Assembly (NCBI RefSeq): GCF_900099765.1
Contig: NZ_FNDX01000033.1
Coordinates: 1-62,623, forward strand
DNA: 62,623 bases
Direction: 5' to 3'
DNA from: Paenibacillus typhae
Lineage (GTDB): Bacteria; Bacillota; Bacilli; Paenibacillales; Paenibacillaceae
In this document: piece by piece, positions 34,436 to 41,948 of the stretch
Numbering within the stretch: the first letter of the stretch is position 1
How the letters are laid out: every line of letters begins with the position of its first letter
Position numbers and translations under genes: made by a program
The notes under the pieces: model-generated
What the model was told of the DNA's origin: nothing
Seen by the model: the letters and a program-made list of their open reading frames with translations, nothing else
Database searches by the model: none

Positions 34436-36025
34436 ATGCTGAAAAGAAATAGAATGATGCTGCTGGCGCTCGTTTTAACCTTCGTTATGATTCTAAGTGC
34501 ATGCGGAGGCAATAATAATGCCAATGCACCAGCTGAGCCTACTAATAGCGCTTCAGAGGCAGGCGGCAACAGCACGGATACGGGAACTGCAACAGATCCT
34601 GCGGCTTCCGGTACCATTGATACATCCAAAGAAGTGAAGCTGAAAATGATTTTTGTCGGACCTAAGCCGGTCGATTATGACAGCGTGTTCGCCGAAATCA
34701 ATAAAGTGCTGAAGGAAAAGATTAATGCTACCATTGAAGGCGAGTTCCTCGACTGGTCCGACTGGGCGCAGAAATATCCGCTGAAGCTGGCGGCGAATGA
34801 GGATTTTGACCTGATCTACTCGGCGAACTGGGCCGGTTACAATGACCAGGCACTGAAAGGCGGCTTCCTGGAGCTGACCGATGAGCTGCTGAACAAGTAC
34901 ATGCCGGAAACCATGAAGGCTATGCCGCAGGTAAGCTGGGATCAGGCCAAAGTGAACGGCAAGCTGTACATGGTTCCGCAGAACAGAGGGGAGTCTGTTG
35001 AAAAGCTGATTCTCTACCGCGAAGATCTGCGCAAAAAGTACAATCTGCCTGAGATCAACAGCCCTGAAACCTATGCGACTTACCTGAAAACCATTGCTGA
35101 GAAAGAAAAGGGCGTTGCCCCGTTCACTCCGGAAACCGGAGACTGGAAATATCATAACCTCGACCGTGTCCTGCTGAAGCAGCAGAATGAATGGAATATG
35201 TTCGATCTTGACCTGCCATTCGCCTTCAAGCTGGATGATCCGACAGGTAAAGTATTCAACGTCTATGAAACTCAGGAATTCAAGGATCTGCTGGTATACT
35301 ACAAGGATCTCGCCGACAATAACGCCTGGTCCAAGAACGTGCTGAACAGCAAAAACGACCATCAGGCTGACTTCAAAGCAGGCAAAACCGCCTCCATTAC
35401 GCACAACAACGGTACGCTGGGTGCCCTGATGGCCCTGATGCGCCAGGAAAATTCACCTTACGAGGTAGCGCTGGCCGACATCAACCAGGGTAAGAAAAAA
35501 TCGATCGCCATCTCGACACAGAACGGTACATCCATCCATGCGACCTCCAAAAATGTGGAGCGCTCCCTGATGATGATCGATCTGATGCAAAACGATAAAC
35601 AGCTTCACGACCTGATCATGTACGGCATCAACGGCGTGCACTATGAGCCGGTCGGTGACGACAAATACAAAGCGCTTGAGAAGAACCCGAACTATACCGG
35701 CTTCTCCAACTGGAACTTCAACTCGCCGCTGAACCGCGACAATGAAGCATTCCCGCAGGAAGCTTCCGATCTGGTTAATAGCTGGGAAGCCAGCGTGTAC
35801 CACTATGATCTGGAAACCTTTGTGTTCGACAACAGCAAGGTGAAGACAGAAATCGCCAACGTCGGCAACGTGATGCTGCGCTACGCTATTCCGCTGGAAT
35901 ACGGCGTAATCGAAGACATCGACAAAGGACTGGCTGAACTGAACAAGCAGCTGAAATCTGCGGGTCTTGATAAGATTCAGACCGAGCTGCAGGCACAGAT
36001 TGATGCATTCCTGGCGAACAAGTAA
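34436..36025 (+). CDS. Sugar ABC transporter substrate-binding lipoprotein (LipO/YtcQ type)
   Basis: A 529-residue lipoprotein. The signal peptide (MLLALVLTFVMIL) ends in the lipobox LSAC, followed by an Asn/Ala/Thr-rich linker. The binding-protein body includes EGEFLDWSDWAQKYPLKLAA and NGKLYMVPQNRGESVEKLI, typical of large SBPs for plant-cell-wall-type oligosaccharides. It is the last gene of the operon, 61 nt after the second permease, and is closed by a strong terminator. No glycosidase lies nearby, so the ligand stays unknown. Confidence 0.94.
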   Translation: MLKRNRMMLLALVLTFVMILSACGGNNNANAPAEPTNSASEAGGNSTDTGTATDPAASGTIDTSKEVKLKMIFVGPKPVDYDSVFAEINKVLKEKINATIEGEFLDWSDWAQKYPLKLAANEDFDLIYSANWAGYNDQALKGGFLELTDELLNKYMPETMKAMPQVSWDQAKVNGKLYMVPQNRGESVEKLILYREDLRKKYNLPEINSPETYATYLKTIAEKEKGVAPFTPETGDWKYHNLDRVLLKQQNEWNMFDLDLPFAFKLDDPTGKVFNVYETQEFKDLLVYYKDLADNNAWSKNVLNSKNDHQADFKAGKTASITHNNGTLGALMALMRQENSPYEVALADINQGKKKSIAISTQNGTSIHATSKNVERSLMMIDLMQNDKQLHDLIMYGINGVHYEPVGDDKYKALEKNPNYTGFSNWNFNSPLNRDNEAFPQEASDLVNSWEASVYHYDLETFVFDNSKVKTEIANVGNVMLRYAIPLEYGVIEDIDKGLAELNKQLKSAGLDKIQTELQAQIDAFLANK

Positions 36026-36086
36026 TAGAGTATACGAGCTATAGGCATATGCGGTCCGCTGGGGCGGGCAGGCGTAGGTTTATGCA

Positions 36087-36137
36087 AGAGCAGGGCAGTG
36101 ATTTCCCGCTTTGGGAGGCACTGCTCTGTTTTTTTGC
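36087..36137 (+). terminator. Terminator of the sugar ABC operon
   Basis: AGAGCAGGGCAGTG and CACTGCTCTG form the outer stem with an inner TTCCCGCTTTGGGA hairpin, followed by TTTTTTT. Confidence 0.88.
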
Positions 36138-36192
36138 GCAATTGGCGGGATGGAGCAGTTGTAGCAATCGGAACAATTGCGCAAAATGGGCA

Positions 36193-36453
36193 TTGTAGCA
36201 GCTGCAGTACACGGGGGGCTCTAACGGAGCATTTATAGCAGCTGCAGCACACGGGGTGTCTCGGGGTGTCTAACGGACACAGGAGGCGTTATTTGCCAAT
36301 TTTCCAGCGTTCCGACTCTCTAACGGACTCAGATGACGCTATTTAGCCGGAAATGTACTGGTGCGGGTGAGTTTGGAGCAAATAACGTCGCTGGAGTCCG
36401 TTAAACCCGCCACCGGACTGTAATTGCGAGAATAAGGTCCGCTGAGTCCGTTA
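36193..36453. repeat. Intergenic repeat family 2 (TAACGGAC-type units)
   Basis: The gene-free gap 36138-36552 holds a different repeat. Direct units begin TAACGGAGC at about 36221, TAACGGACACAGGAGGCGTT at 36271, and TAACGGACTCAGATGACGCT at 36321. Two inverted units end in GGAGTCCGTTA (36378-36403) and TGAGTCCGTTA (36426-36453). Consensus is roughly TAACGGACTCAG-NN-GACGTTATTTGC. A second short repeat (GTAGCAGCTGCAGTACACGG and a close copy 45 bp on) precedes them. The direct and inverted halves can fold into a large hairpin. Confidence 0.75.
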
Positions 36454-36552
36454 GGATGTATTGGCCGGGAGGGAGATTTGCGATTACAATGGGCATAGAG
36501 CAGTTGGAACATTTTAGAAGTCCGGTTCATTTTGTCCGCCTGGGAGGGAGCC

Positions 36553-37020
36553 ATGTTTACCCCGCACACCGATTATGACTTCAGGATATACTCGTCCGAT
36601 AGAGCGTCCAGCATCACCTTTTATCTCGAGCAGTACATACATGAACGGTTACCCAGTGTGGCTTGCAGTATTGAGGTTGTAAATAACAAGTTTACTGGCT
36701 GGAGTCATAGTGTCTGGTTTGAGATGGATCAGCTTAAGCGTTTTATTCACGAGCTGGAGTACTTGGATAGGTTAGAACATGCAGACTTAAATGCAATGTC
36801 GCGGGAGGAGTTTAAGATCTCGGTTAACCGTGCGAACAAGAAAGGCGATATCACCATCTTGTATACTCTTTCTAAACGCCAATACAGTCTAGGCTTGCCA
36901 GATATAACCCTATCGGGAGGGTATCTGTTCGACAAGGAATACCATGTGGTACTGGTTAAGAACTTCAAGCGCTTAATCTCGGTGGGCAGTTTGGGCACCA
37001 ATCGGGACTTTACCTGTTGA
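36553..37020 (+). CDS. Hypothetical protein, possibly WapI/immunity-like
   Basis: A 155-residue soluble protein (MFTPHTDYDFRIYSSDRASS at the start) with no signal or membrane helix. The layout (a strand-rich start, FTGWSHSVWFEMDQLKRFIHEL in the middle, NKKGDITILYTLSKRQYSL, then a hydrophobic C-terminal strand) reminds me of small immunity proteins such as WapI, but I cannot confirm it. GGGAGGGAG lies 3 nt before the chosen ATG at 36553, which is close. Base composition is more AT-rich than the flanking genes, which suggests transfer. Confidence 0.6.
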   Translation: MFTPHTDYDFRIYSSDRASSITFYLEQYIHERLPSVACSIEVVNNKFTGWSHSVWFEMDQLKRFIHELEYLDRLEHADLNAMSREEFKISVNRANKKGDITILYTLSKRQYSLGLPDITLSGGYLFDKEYHVVLVKNFKRLISVGSLGTNRDFTC

Positions 37021-37054
37021 ACGCACTGAGACAGGAGGAGATCGTATTCCTTCC

Positions 37055-37633
37055 CTAATACCGGTACACATAAACCTTAGTCCGCAGATGGTCCTCACAG
37101 GTAATAATGCGCACAGGCTGCCTGTCCGGCAATGCAAAACAAACGCTGATTACCGTCGCACCCTGTGGCAGCTCCTGCCTGAACTTCCCCGCCAGACGCC
37201 CCATTGCTCCCGGAAACAGATAACAGAGCACAATGTCGGCATCTCTGTAAGAGTAGCTATAGATATCCCCGCGCTTAAAAATAACCCGTTTGTGCAGGCC
37301 CGCCCCGGCACTCTTATCCGGCAGCATGCGGGTGTACAATACGGTTAGCAGCCTAGAGAACAATAGGGGAATGCCGGAGTTTTCGATTCCGGTCAGCCGC
37401 TTGCCGGGACAACGGCGGATAACCTCCAGCCCCAGCGTTCCCCAGCCGGATCCGGCCTCAATCATATTGCCGTAGCCCCGAATCCGCTGCACCTCTGCTG
37501 CCACCGCCAGCCGGACAGGACCGGATGCGGGCATCGGCGAGATCCCGTTCCGCCAGCTTATGAGCACAATCCAGATCACGGATAGCAGAAAGGTGAATGC
37601 GGCAATCCAGGGGATCATTTCAATGATGGGCAT
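37055..37633 (-). CDS. Membrane-anchored class I SAM-dependent methyltransferase
   Basis: A 192-residue protein. A single N-terminal membrane helix (WIAAFTFLLSVIWIVLIS) precedes a Rossmann methyltransferase core with motif I MIEAGSGWGTLGLEVIRRCP and the acidic end of strand 2 in RLTGIENSG. DIVLCYLFPGAMGRL would be motif IV. The start at 37633 has AAAGGAG 4 nt upstream; the longer frame has none. The substrate is unknown, perhaps a lipid or quinone because of the anchor. Convergent with the gene before it. Confidence 0.8.
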   Translation of the reverse strand: MPIIEMIPWIAAFTFLLSVIWIVLISWRNGISPMPASGPVRLAVAAEVQRIRGYGNMIEAGSGWGTLGLEVIRRCPGKRLTGIENSGIPLLFSRLLTVLYTRMLPDKSAGAGLHKRVIFKRGDIYSYSYRDADIVLCYLFPGAMGRLAGKFRQELPQGATVISVCFALPDRQPVRIITCEDHLRTKVYVYRY

Positions 37634-37723
37634 AGGGCTCCTTTCTGACTCGCTTTTTGTACCATTATAAAATAGCACTTATCCCGTGTAACGGTTTGTT
37701 TGAGAAAAGAGGGAGGCACCTCA

Positions 37724-38371
37724 ATGAGCGAATTTATATTTAATAGAGATGTTAAGCGGAGGGATGATCTGTTAGGTATCAGGGGAGAATGGGCTGATTT
37801 GAAGAACTCGCATAGTGTTAGAGATTTCAATTATATAGATGTCCATATTCTAAAAGAGCTTATTGATAATAAATACATAGATCCGCTTGATACCCAAAAC
37901 GAATCTCCCAGCGTCGAAGAAATCTTTAGATTCATGAGCAAAAATCCAATTGTGCAGGCTAAAGGATATGCCGTTAGCCCTTTCCGTAAGGATTATAGGG
38001 TGTCGATAGATACGCTATATGTTCCGAAAAGATTCGTGTCCCGCAGATTTAAGCAGGAGTTTCTCAGCTTTTGTGCTTCAGCCGATGAACTCACTACTAA
38101 ACCCCGGCTTACGCATGGTGGGATTGAGCGGCATGCAGGATATTCGAATGGAGTGGAACTAAATATATATAAAAAGGATGTGCACTATGAATCAGGCAGA
38201 ACAGCTTCACACCCTTGCAAGGCGTTACTGCATGATTATGTCCCGGTATTGGGGCCGAAAATATTCACGGCTGATGAATGCCGGCAGGGACAGGACGGAA
38301 GACGGGGGTTATACGGTAGAGGCAGAGGAGCTTTTCCCCCGTTATTTAGTGCTGGATGCGATCCTTGCTGA
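37724..38371 (+). CDS. Hypothetical protein whose 3' end overlaps the next gene by 185 nt
   Basis: A 215-codon frame. GGGAGG lies 7 nt before the ATG at 37724, and the first ~155 residues (MSEFIFNRDVKRRDDLLGIR; RFVSRRFKQEFLSFCASADE) look like real coding sequence, fairly AT-rich. No family recognised. From about 38187 on, the same DNA is read in another frame by the next gene, and the product here turns into unlikely sequence (HPCKALLHDYVPVLGPKIFT ... GRRGLYGRGRGAFPP). The natural C-terminus has probably been lost, by a deletion or frameshift joining the two genes. Treat the last ~60 codons as doubtful. Confidence 0.55.
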   Translation: MSEFIFNRDVKRRDDLLGIRGEWADLKNSHSVRDFNYIDVHILKELIDNKYIDPLDTQNESPSVEEIFRFMSKNPIVQAKGYAVSPFRKDYRVSIDTLYVPKRFVSRRFKQEFLSFCASADELTTKPRLTHGGIERHAGYSNGVELNIYKKDVHYESGRTASHPCKALLHDYVPVLGPKIFTADECRQGQDGRRGLYGRGRGAFPPLFSAGCDPC

Positions 38372-39026
38372 GATTGAAAAGTCTGACGGGACAGAATTTG
38401 CAGCTGAGGAAGAAGCGCACAATAAGATTCTGGCGGCTGTCTGGAACGCGCATAGCCTGTTTACCGAGAATAAAGAGGGAATCTTTCAGCAGACCGCAGC
38501 GGCTGAGCGGCAAGCGTTAGCTGATTATCTGGATAAAAAAGCTGCTGCAGGGATAGTCCACGTATCTCCGCTGCCTTACCGGCGAACCTTGTCAGGGGTA
38601 GAGCGGACCTTGCTGTGGGAGGACCTGAGGGGGAGGTGGGGCATCAGTGATTTCTGGTACCCGCTTACTGATGCCAAGCCGGCGGATACCGAAGCCTTTA
38701 TGGAGGACTATTTTGAAGAAGAGGTTGGCTTTGAGGCACTAAAGGCAATATTAAGTGCTCACGGGATAGATCGGGTTTTTGAGCTGCGGGAGTTCGATCA
38801 TTCACCGGAGTATCAGCTTGATACAGAAGGGTTTAACCCTGTCTACACAATCAACGGCGAGGGCTACTGGTTTTCTGCCGAAATGGATTGGGTCATCTAC
38901 GCTTCCCATGAAAATTCAATTACGATAGCGGGTGAGTGGCTGTTAACGGAGATAAAACAAATCTGGCCGGGCTGGGAGGAACGCCGATGGCTGGATTGGC
39001 AGGAGCGGCTGCAGCGCGGGGTCTAA
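38187..39026 (+). CDS. Hypothetical protein, possible immunity-type
   Basis: A 279-residue soluble acidic protein. The N-terminal part (LHTLARRYCMIMSRYWGRKY, then EAEELFPRYLVLDAILAEIE) and the C-terminal block (GEGYWFSAEMDWVIYASHEN, then TEIKQIWPGWEERRWLDWQE) look like two small domains. The C-terminal block resembles domains of small cytosolic immunity-like proteins I have seen, but I cannot name a family. AAGGA lies 9 nt before ATG 38187. The 5' end overlaps the preceding gene in another frame. A bidirectional terminator follows. Confidence 0.72.
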   Translation: MNQAEQLHTLARRYCMIMSRYWGRKYSRLMNAGRDRTEDGGYTVEAEELFPRYLVLDAILAEIEKSDGTEFAAEEEAHNKILAAVWNAHSLFTENKEGIFQQTAAAERQALADYLDKKAAAGIVHVSPLPYRRTLSGVERTLLWEDLRGRWGISDFWYPLTDAKPADTEAFMEDYFEEEVGFEALKAILSAHGIDRVFELREFDHSPEYQLDTEGFNPVYTINGEGYWFSAEMDWVIYASHENSITIAGEWLLTEIKQIWPGWEERRWLDWQERLQRGV

Positions 39027-39075
39027 GATATGGCGGATAAGCCACGGTGAGACAAGGTTGAACGCTTGAAAATAC

Positions 39076-39115
39076 CAGCCTGAGCCCGGTAATGGCCATA
39101 CCGGACCCAGGCTTG
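39076..39115. terminator. Bidirectional hairpin between convergent genes
   Basis: CAGCCTGAGCCCGGT pairs with ACCGGACCCAGGCTT with one or two mismatches. A weak T tract follows. Confidence 0.65.
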
Positions 39116-39121
39116 TTCAGT

Positions 39122-39658
39122 CTACAGCGAGAAAAAAGTGCGCAGCAGCCCGCGCTTCTTGGGCGGGGTTTTGAGCTTCATAGCGGCAAGGGGATGCATC
39201 TCCTCATAGGCGGCGGCTGCCTGAAGCCGCGGCTGCTGGATGCTCTCAATGGATACGGCCAGCTGCTGGATCATCCGGCGCAGATCCTCAAGCTCCTGGC
39301 GCTGCTGAAGCAGCTGTACGGAGACCACCTCGTCGGCCTTCTGGTCGAGTGAACGCTCAATACGGCCTAGCCGGGACCATACTTCTTGCAAAGGCGGCTC
39401 CGTTACGGGTAAAGCCCGGGTAATAGGCATCGGCTCTGCCTGCGGCTTATTCTCGGCCAGCGTGATGCTGTCCAGCGACTCGCCCTGTTCAAGCCGTTCT
39501 TTAATAGATTTAAGCAGGCTGACTTCCTGCGTGGTAAAAATATAATGACCGAACCGGTCCTTGGGAAAGCTGGCAGGGAACATCGCGGCCCAGCGTTTGA
39601 TCGTGGTCTGGCTGACGGACAATTGCTCTGCAGCTTCCTTTGTTTTAAACATTTCCAT
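39122..39658 (-). CDS. MerR-type HTH protein, RacA-like
   Basis: A 178-residue protein with an N-terminal winged-helix HTH (KTKEAAEQLSVSQTTIKRWA; FGHYIFTTQEVSLLKSIKER). A Pro-rich linker and a coiled coil follow (about residues 100-145, VVSVQLLQQRQELEDLRRMI), then a basic C-terminal tail (KKRGLLRTFFSL). This order matches RacA, which anchors the chromosome to the cell pole in sporulation; the tail could touch membrane. Start at 39658 has GGAGG 8 nt upstream; the frame open to 39757 has no site. A plain transcription factor is the alternative. Confidence 0.75.
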   Translation of the reverse strand: MEMFKTKEAAEQLSVSQTTIKRWAAMFPASFPKDRFGHYIFTTQEVSLLKSIKERLEQGESLDSITLAENKPQAEPMPITRALPVTEPPLQEVWSRLGRIERSLDQKADEVVSVQLLQQRQELEDLRRMIQQLAVSIESIQQPRLQAAAAYEEMHPLAAMKLKTPPKKRGLLRTFFSL

Positions 39659-39867
39659 TTTCCATTCCTCCGCTTGGGTATTTGGTGATATACCTATTCG
39701 CTCCTCAGGAGCGACTCCCTGCACGGGTGACAAAGGTGGTGCCGGTTCGCTAAACAAAGTGGTATTGCGAGCAAAGCCGAGATTAGCAGCGCCTTATGAT
39801 TCTACATAAAGCGGCCGGATTTTGCTTTTTTCTCAAGATAAACAACCGCGAGCTCACCACGGCAACA

Positions 39868-40521
39868 TTACAGGCGATCCTGCTCCAGCAGCTCCACCAA
39901 TTCAGCCACACTGCTGAAAACGCCATCCGGCTCAACATCATAGGTCTGACTCTGAAAAGCCGACAGCCAGCGCACCGCATAGGTACGCAGTCCGGCAGCT
40001 TTGCCTGCCAGGATATCCGCATTGCTGTCACCGACAAACACAGCCTCGGCGGGGCTGATGCCGAGAATCTCCAGGGCGCGGCAGATGCCTTCCGGGTGAG
40101 GTTTCGGCTGCGCCACATCATCCCCCGTAATGGCAAACTCGCAGAAGTCCTCCATCTGCAGTGCCTTGGAGGAGATCCGGTATGCCCGCTGCCCTTTGCC
40201 GGTGATAACAGCCATCCTGATCCCGCGGTCTTTCAGCAGCTGGAGCAGACGGGCAATCTCGGTGTTCCCGACCGACTCCCCATTATGGCCCGTTTCATAG
40301 ATCGAGAAATAATCCTGAACGGCCTGCAGAGCAGCGGCTTTATTAGTGAAGTTAGCTTCGATAATCTCCTCTTCGGTCGGGCCGAACATGGCCACCAGCT
40401 CTTCGTTCGTTACATCCCTGTCCTCGTATTGTTTAAACACCGTGCGGAAAGCCGTGAATGACAAGGGCAGCGTGTCAGCCAGCGTTCCGTCAAAATCAAA
40501 TAGCACTGCTTTAATAGACAT
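39868..40521 (-). CDS. HAD-family hydrolase, subfamily IA (PpaX/Gph-like)
   Basis: A 217-residue phosphatase. Motif I is LFDFDGTLADT, motif II is MAVITGKGQ, and motif III/IV has the Lys in KPHPEGICRAL and the acidic GDSNADILAGKAAGL. The cap domain is helical as in pyrophosphatase PpaX and phosphoglycolate phosphatase. AAGGAG lies 10 nt before the ATG. No neighbour points to a substrate. Confidence 0.92.
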   Translation of the reverse strand: MSIKAVLFDFDGTLADTLPLSFTAFRTVFKQYEDRDVTNEELVAMFGPTEEEIIEANFTNKAAALQAVQDYFSIYETGHNGESVGNTEIARLLQLLKDRGIRMAVITGKGQRAYRISSKALQMEDFCEFAITGDDVAQPKPHPEGICRALEILGISPAEAVFVGDSNADILAGKAAGLRTYAVRWLSAFQSQTYDVEPDGVFSSVAELVELLEQDRL

Positions 40522-40639
40522 AATGTGGTGACTCCTTTATCAGATTGAATGCGCAGATAATCAGAAAAGCGATTTTCATTATTTTAGCAGAAGCTGAGAA
40601 AATGGTATGTTTGTTTATGCACAGAATCCTCAGGCAATA

Positions 40640-40675
40640 CAAAGCCCGGAAAAGCAGAAGCTTTCCCGGGCTTTC
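40640..40675. terminator. Bidirectional terminator downstream of the SDR gene
   Basis: AAAGCCCGGAAAAGC pairs with GCTTTCCCGGGCTTT (one bulge) around a short loop. It ends the minus-strand SDR gene. Confidence 0.8.
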
Positions 40676-40691
40676 AGCAATGTATATGATT

Positions 40692-41399
40692 TTACCAGGC
40701 GCAGATCCCGTTCACATCCAGAAACTCCCCGTTATGCCGCTTGCCGTCTGTGGCGTAGCCGACAATAATGGCTGCTCCCGCTTCCTTGGACTGGCCGCCT
40801 TCCGCGTTGTGGTTCAGGTCCGTCTTCGTAAATCCGGGGGTGACTGCAAAGACCTGGGCGCGGCTGTCCCTGAGTTCTATAGCCATAGCTGTGGTCATCG
40901 CGTTGCTCGCTGTTTTGGAGGCATTATAGTCGAAGCAGTTCAGCGGATATTCCGTATGCTGCATGAAGTGCAGAGAGGCCATGTCGGTCGAGACATTAAT
41001 TATGGTCCCTTCATTCTGCCTGATAAGCGGAAGAAGCTGCTGGTTTAACCGGAACGTACCGAAGAAATTCACCTCAAAAGCCTGCCGCAGATCCTCCTCA
41101 CGGGTAGTACTGAAGGAGCTGGAGAAAGCGCCGGGCATACCGGCATTGTTGATCAGCAGAGTAAGATCAGCGTAGCGGGCTTGAATTGTGGCGGCGGCCT
41201 GTGCGATGCTGTCCGGATTCGTCATATCCAGCTGCACAAGCTCCACATCCAGCCCCTGGCCGGTTAATTCGGCAACTGCTGCCTCCCCCCGTTCTGTGCT
41301 GCGTGATCCGAGTACTACCTTCCATCCGGCTGCACCCAACTGTCTCGCTGTTTCCAGTCCGATTCCTTTGTTGGCACCTGTTACAAACGCTATTTTCAT
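40692..41399 (-). CDS. Short-chain dehydrogenase/reductase (carbonyl-reductase-like)
   Basis: A 235-residue SDR. The cofactor motif is TGANKGIG (residues 7-14), NNAG is near 86-89, and the active site YNASK is near 153-157. The TGANKGIGLETA wording and the shape of the family resemble carbonyl reductase-type SDRs. AAGAAGGA lies about 9 nt before the ATG. It is divergent from a MerR-type regulator that starts 104 bp away with a palindrome between, so it is probably induced by that regulator's ligand. Confidence 0.92.
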   Translation of the reverse strand: MKIAFVTGANKGIGLETARQLGAAGWKVVLGSRSTERGEAAVAELTGQGLDVELVQLDMTNPDSIAQAAATIQARYADLTLLINNAGMPGAFSSSFSTTREEDLRQAFEVNFFGTFRLNQQLLPLIRQNEGTIINVSTDMASLHFMQHTEYPLNCFDYNASKTASNAMTTAMAIELRDSRAQVFAVTPGFTKTDLNHNAEGGQSKEAGAAIIVGYATDGKRHNGEFLDVNGICAW

Positions 41400-41456
41400 C
41401 GTCGTTATCCTTCTTTCTGTTCAATGATATCGGTCTATAATCTGAAGCTTAATATG

Positions 41457-41471
41457 CTACACTAAGTGTAG
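41457..41471. promoter_or_regulatory. MerR-type operator palindrome
   Basis: CTACACTAAGTGTAG is a near-perfect 15-bp palindrome between the SDR and MerR genes. On the minus strand TTGACC stands directly before it and AT-rich -10 candidates follow at 16-19 bp spacing. This places the dyad between -35 and -10, as MerR proteins require. Confidence 0.65.
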
Positions 41472-41502
41472 GTCAACAGTGAATTTTCGGGAGGCAGGAA
41501 AA

Positions 41503-41862
41503 ATGTTTACGATAGGACAGATTGCTAAAACGGTAGGGCTGAATATCGGGGCAATCCGCTTTTATGAGCGTAAGGGGCTTCTTGAGCCGGCGGTCCGCAA
41601 TGAGCAGAATAACCGTCTGTACAGTGAAGAGGACATTGGCTGGCTGGAGTTCCTGAAATGTCTGCGGGAAACAGGGATGAGTATTGAAGAAATCAAGAGG
41701 TACTACGATATGGTTAAGGCCGGGACATCCACTCTGCCGGAGAGAACCCGGATGATTGAGGAGCAGAAGCAGGTGCTGCTGGATGATATCGAGAAAAAGA
41801 AGGCGCAGCTCATCCATCTGGAGCATAAGCTGGAGCGGTATTACCGCGGGGAGAACTACTAG
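41503..41862 (+). CDS. MerR-family transcriptional regulator
   Basis: A 119-residue regulator with the usual N-terminal HTH (TIGQIAKTVGLNIGAIRFYE, then RKGLLEPAVRNEQNNRLYSE) and a C-terminal dimerising helix (EEQKQVLLDDIEKKKAQLIH). It has no cysteines placed for metal sensing, so an organic or redox cue is more likely. GGGAGG lies 9-10 nt before ATG 41503. Probable regulator of the divergent SDR gene, and followed by a bidirectional terminator. Confidence 0.92.
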   Translation: MFTIGQIAKTVGLNIGAIRFYERKGLLEPAVRNEQNNRLYSEEDIGWLEFLKCLRETGMSIEEIKRYYDMVKAGTSTLPERTRMIEEQKQVLLDDIEKKKAQLIHLEHKLERYYRGENY

Positions 41863-41900
41863 TTTTTATCTGGTGAAATAAGTAGCTATAGAAGCAGCAC

Positions 41901-41933
41901 AAAGGCCATCCTGTGAGGGATGGCCTTTCTTTT
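41901..41933. terminator. Bidirectional terminator
   Basis: AAAGGCCATCC pairs with GGGATGGCCTTT around a 4-5 base loop, followed by CTTTT. It separates the convergent MerR gene and surface-protein gene. Confidence 0.9.
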
Positions 41934-41948
41934 ACCAGCGTCAATCCA

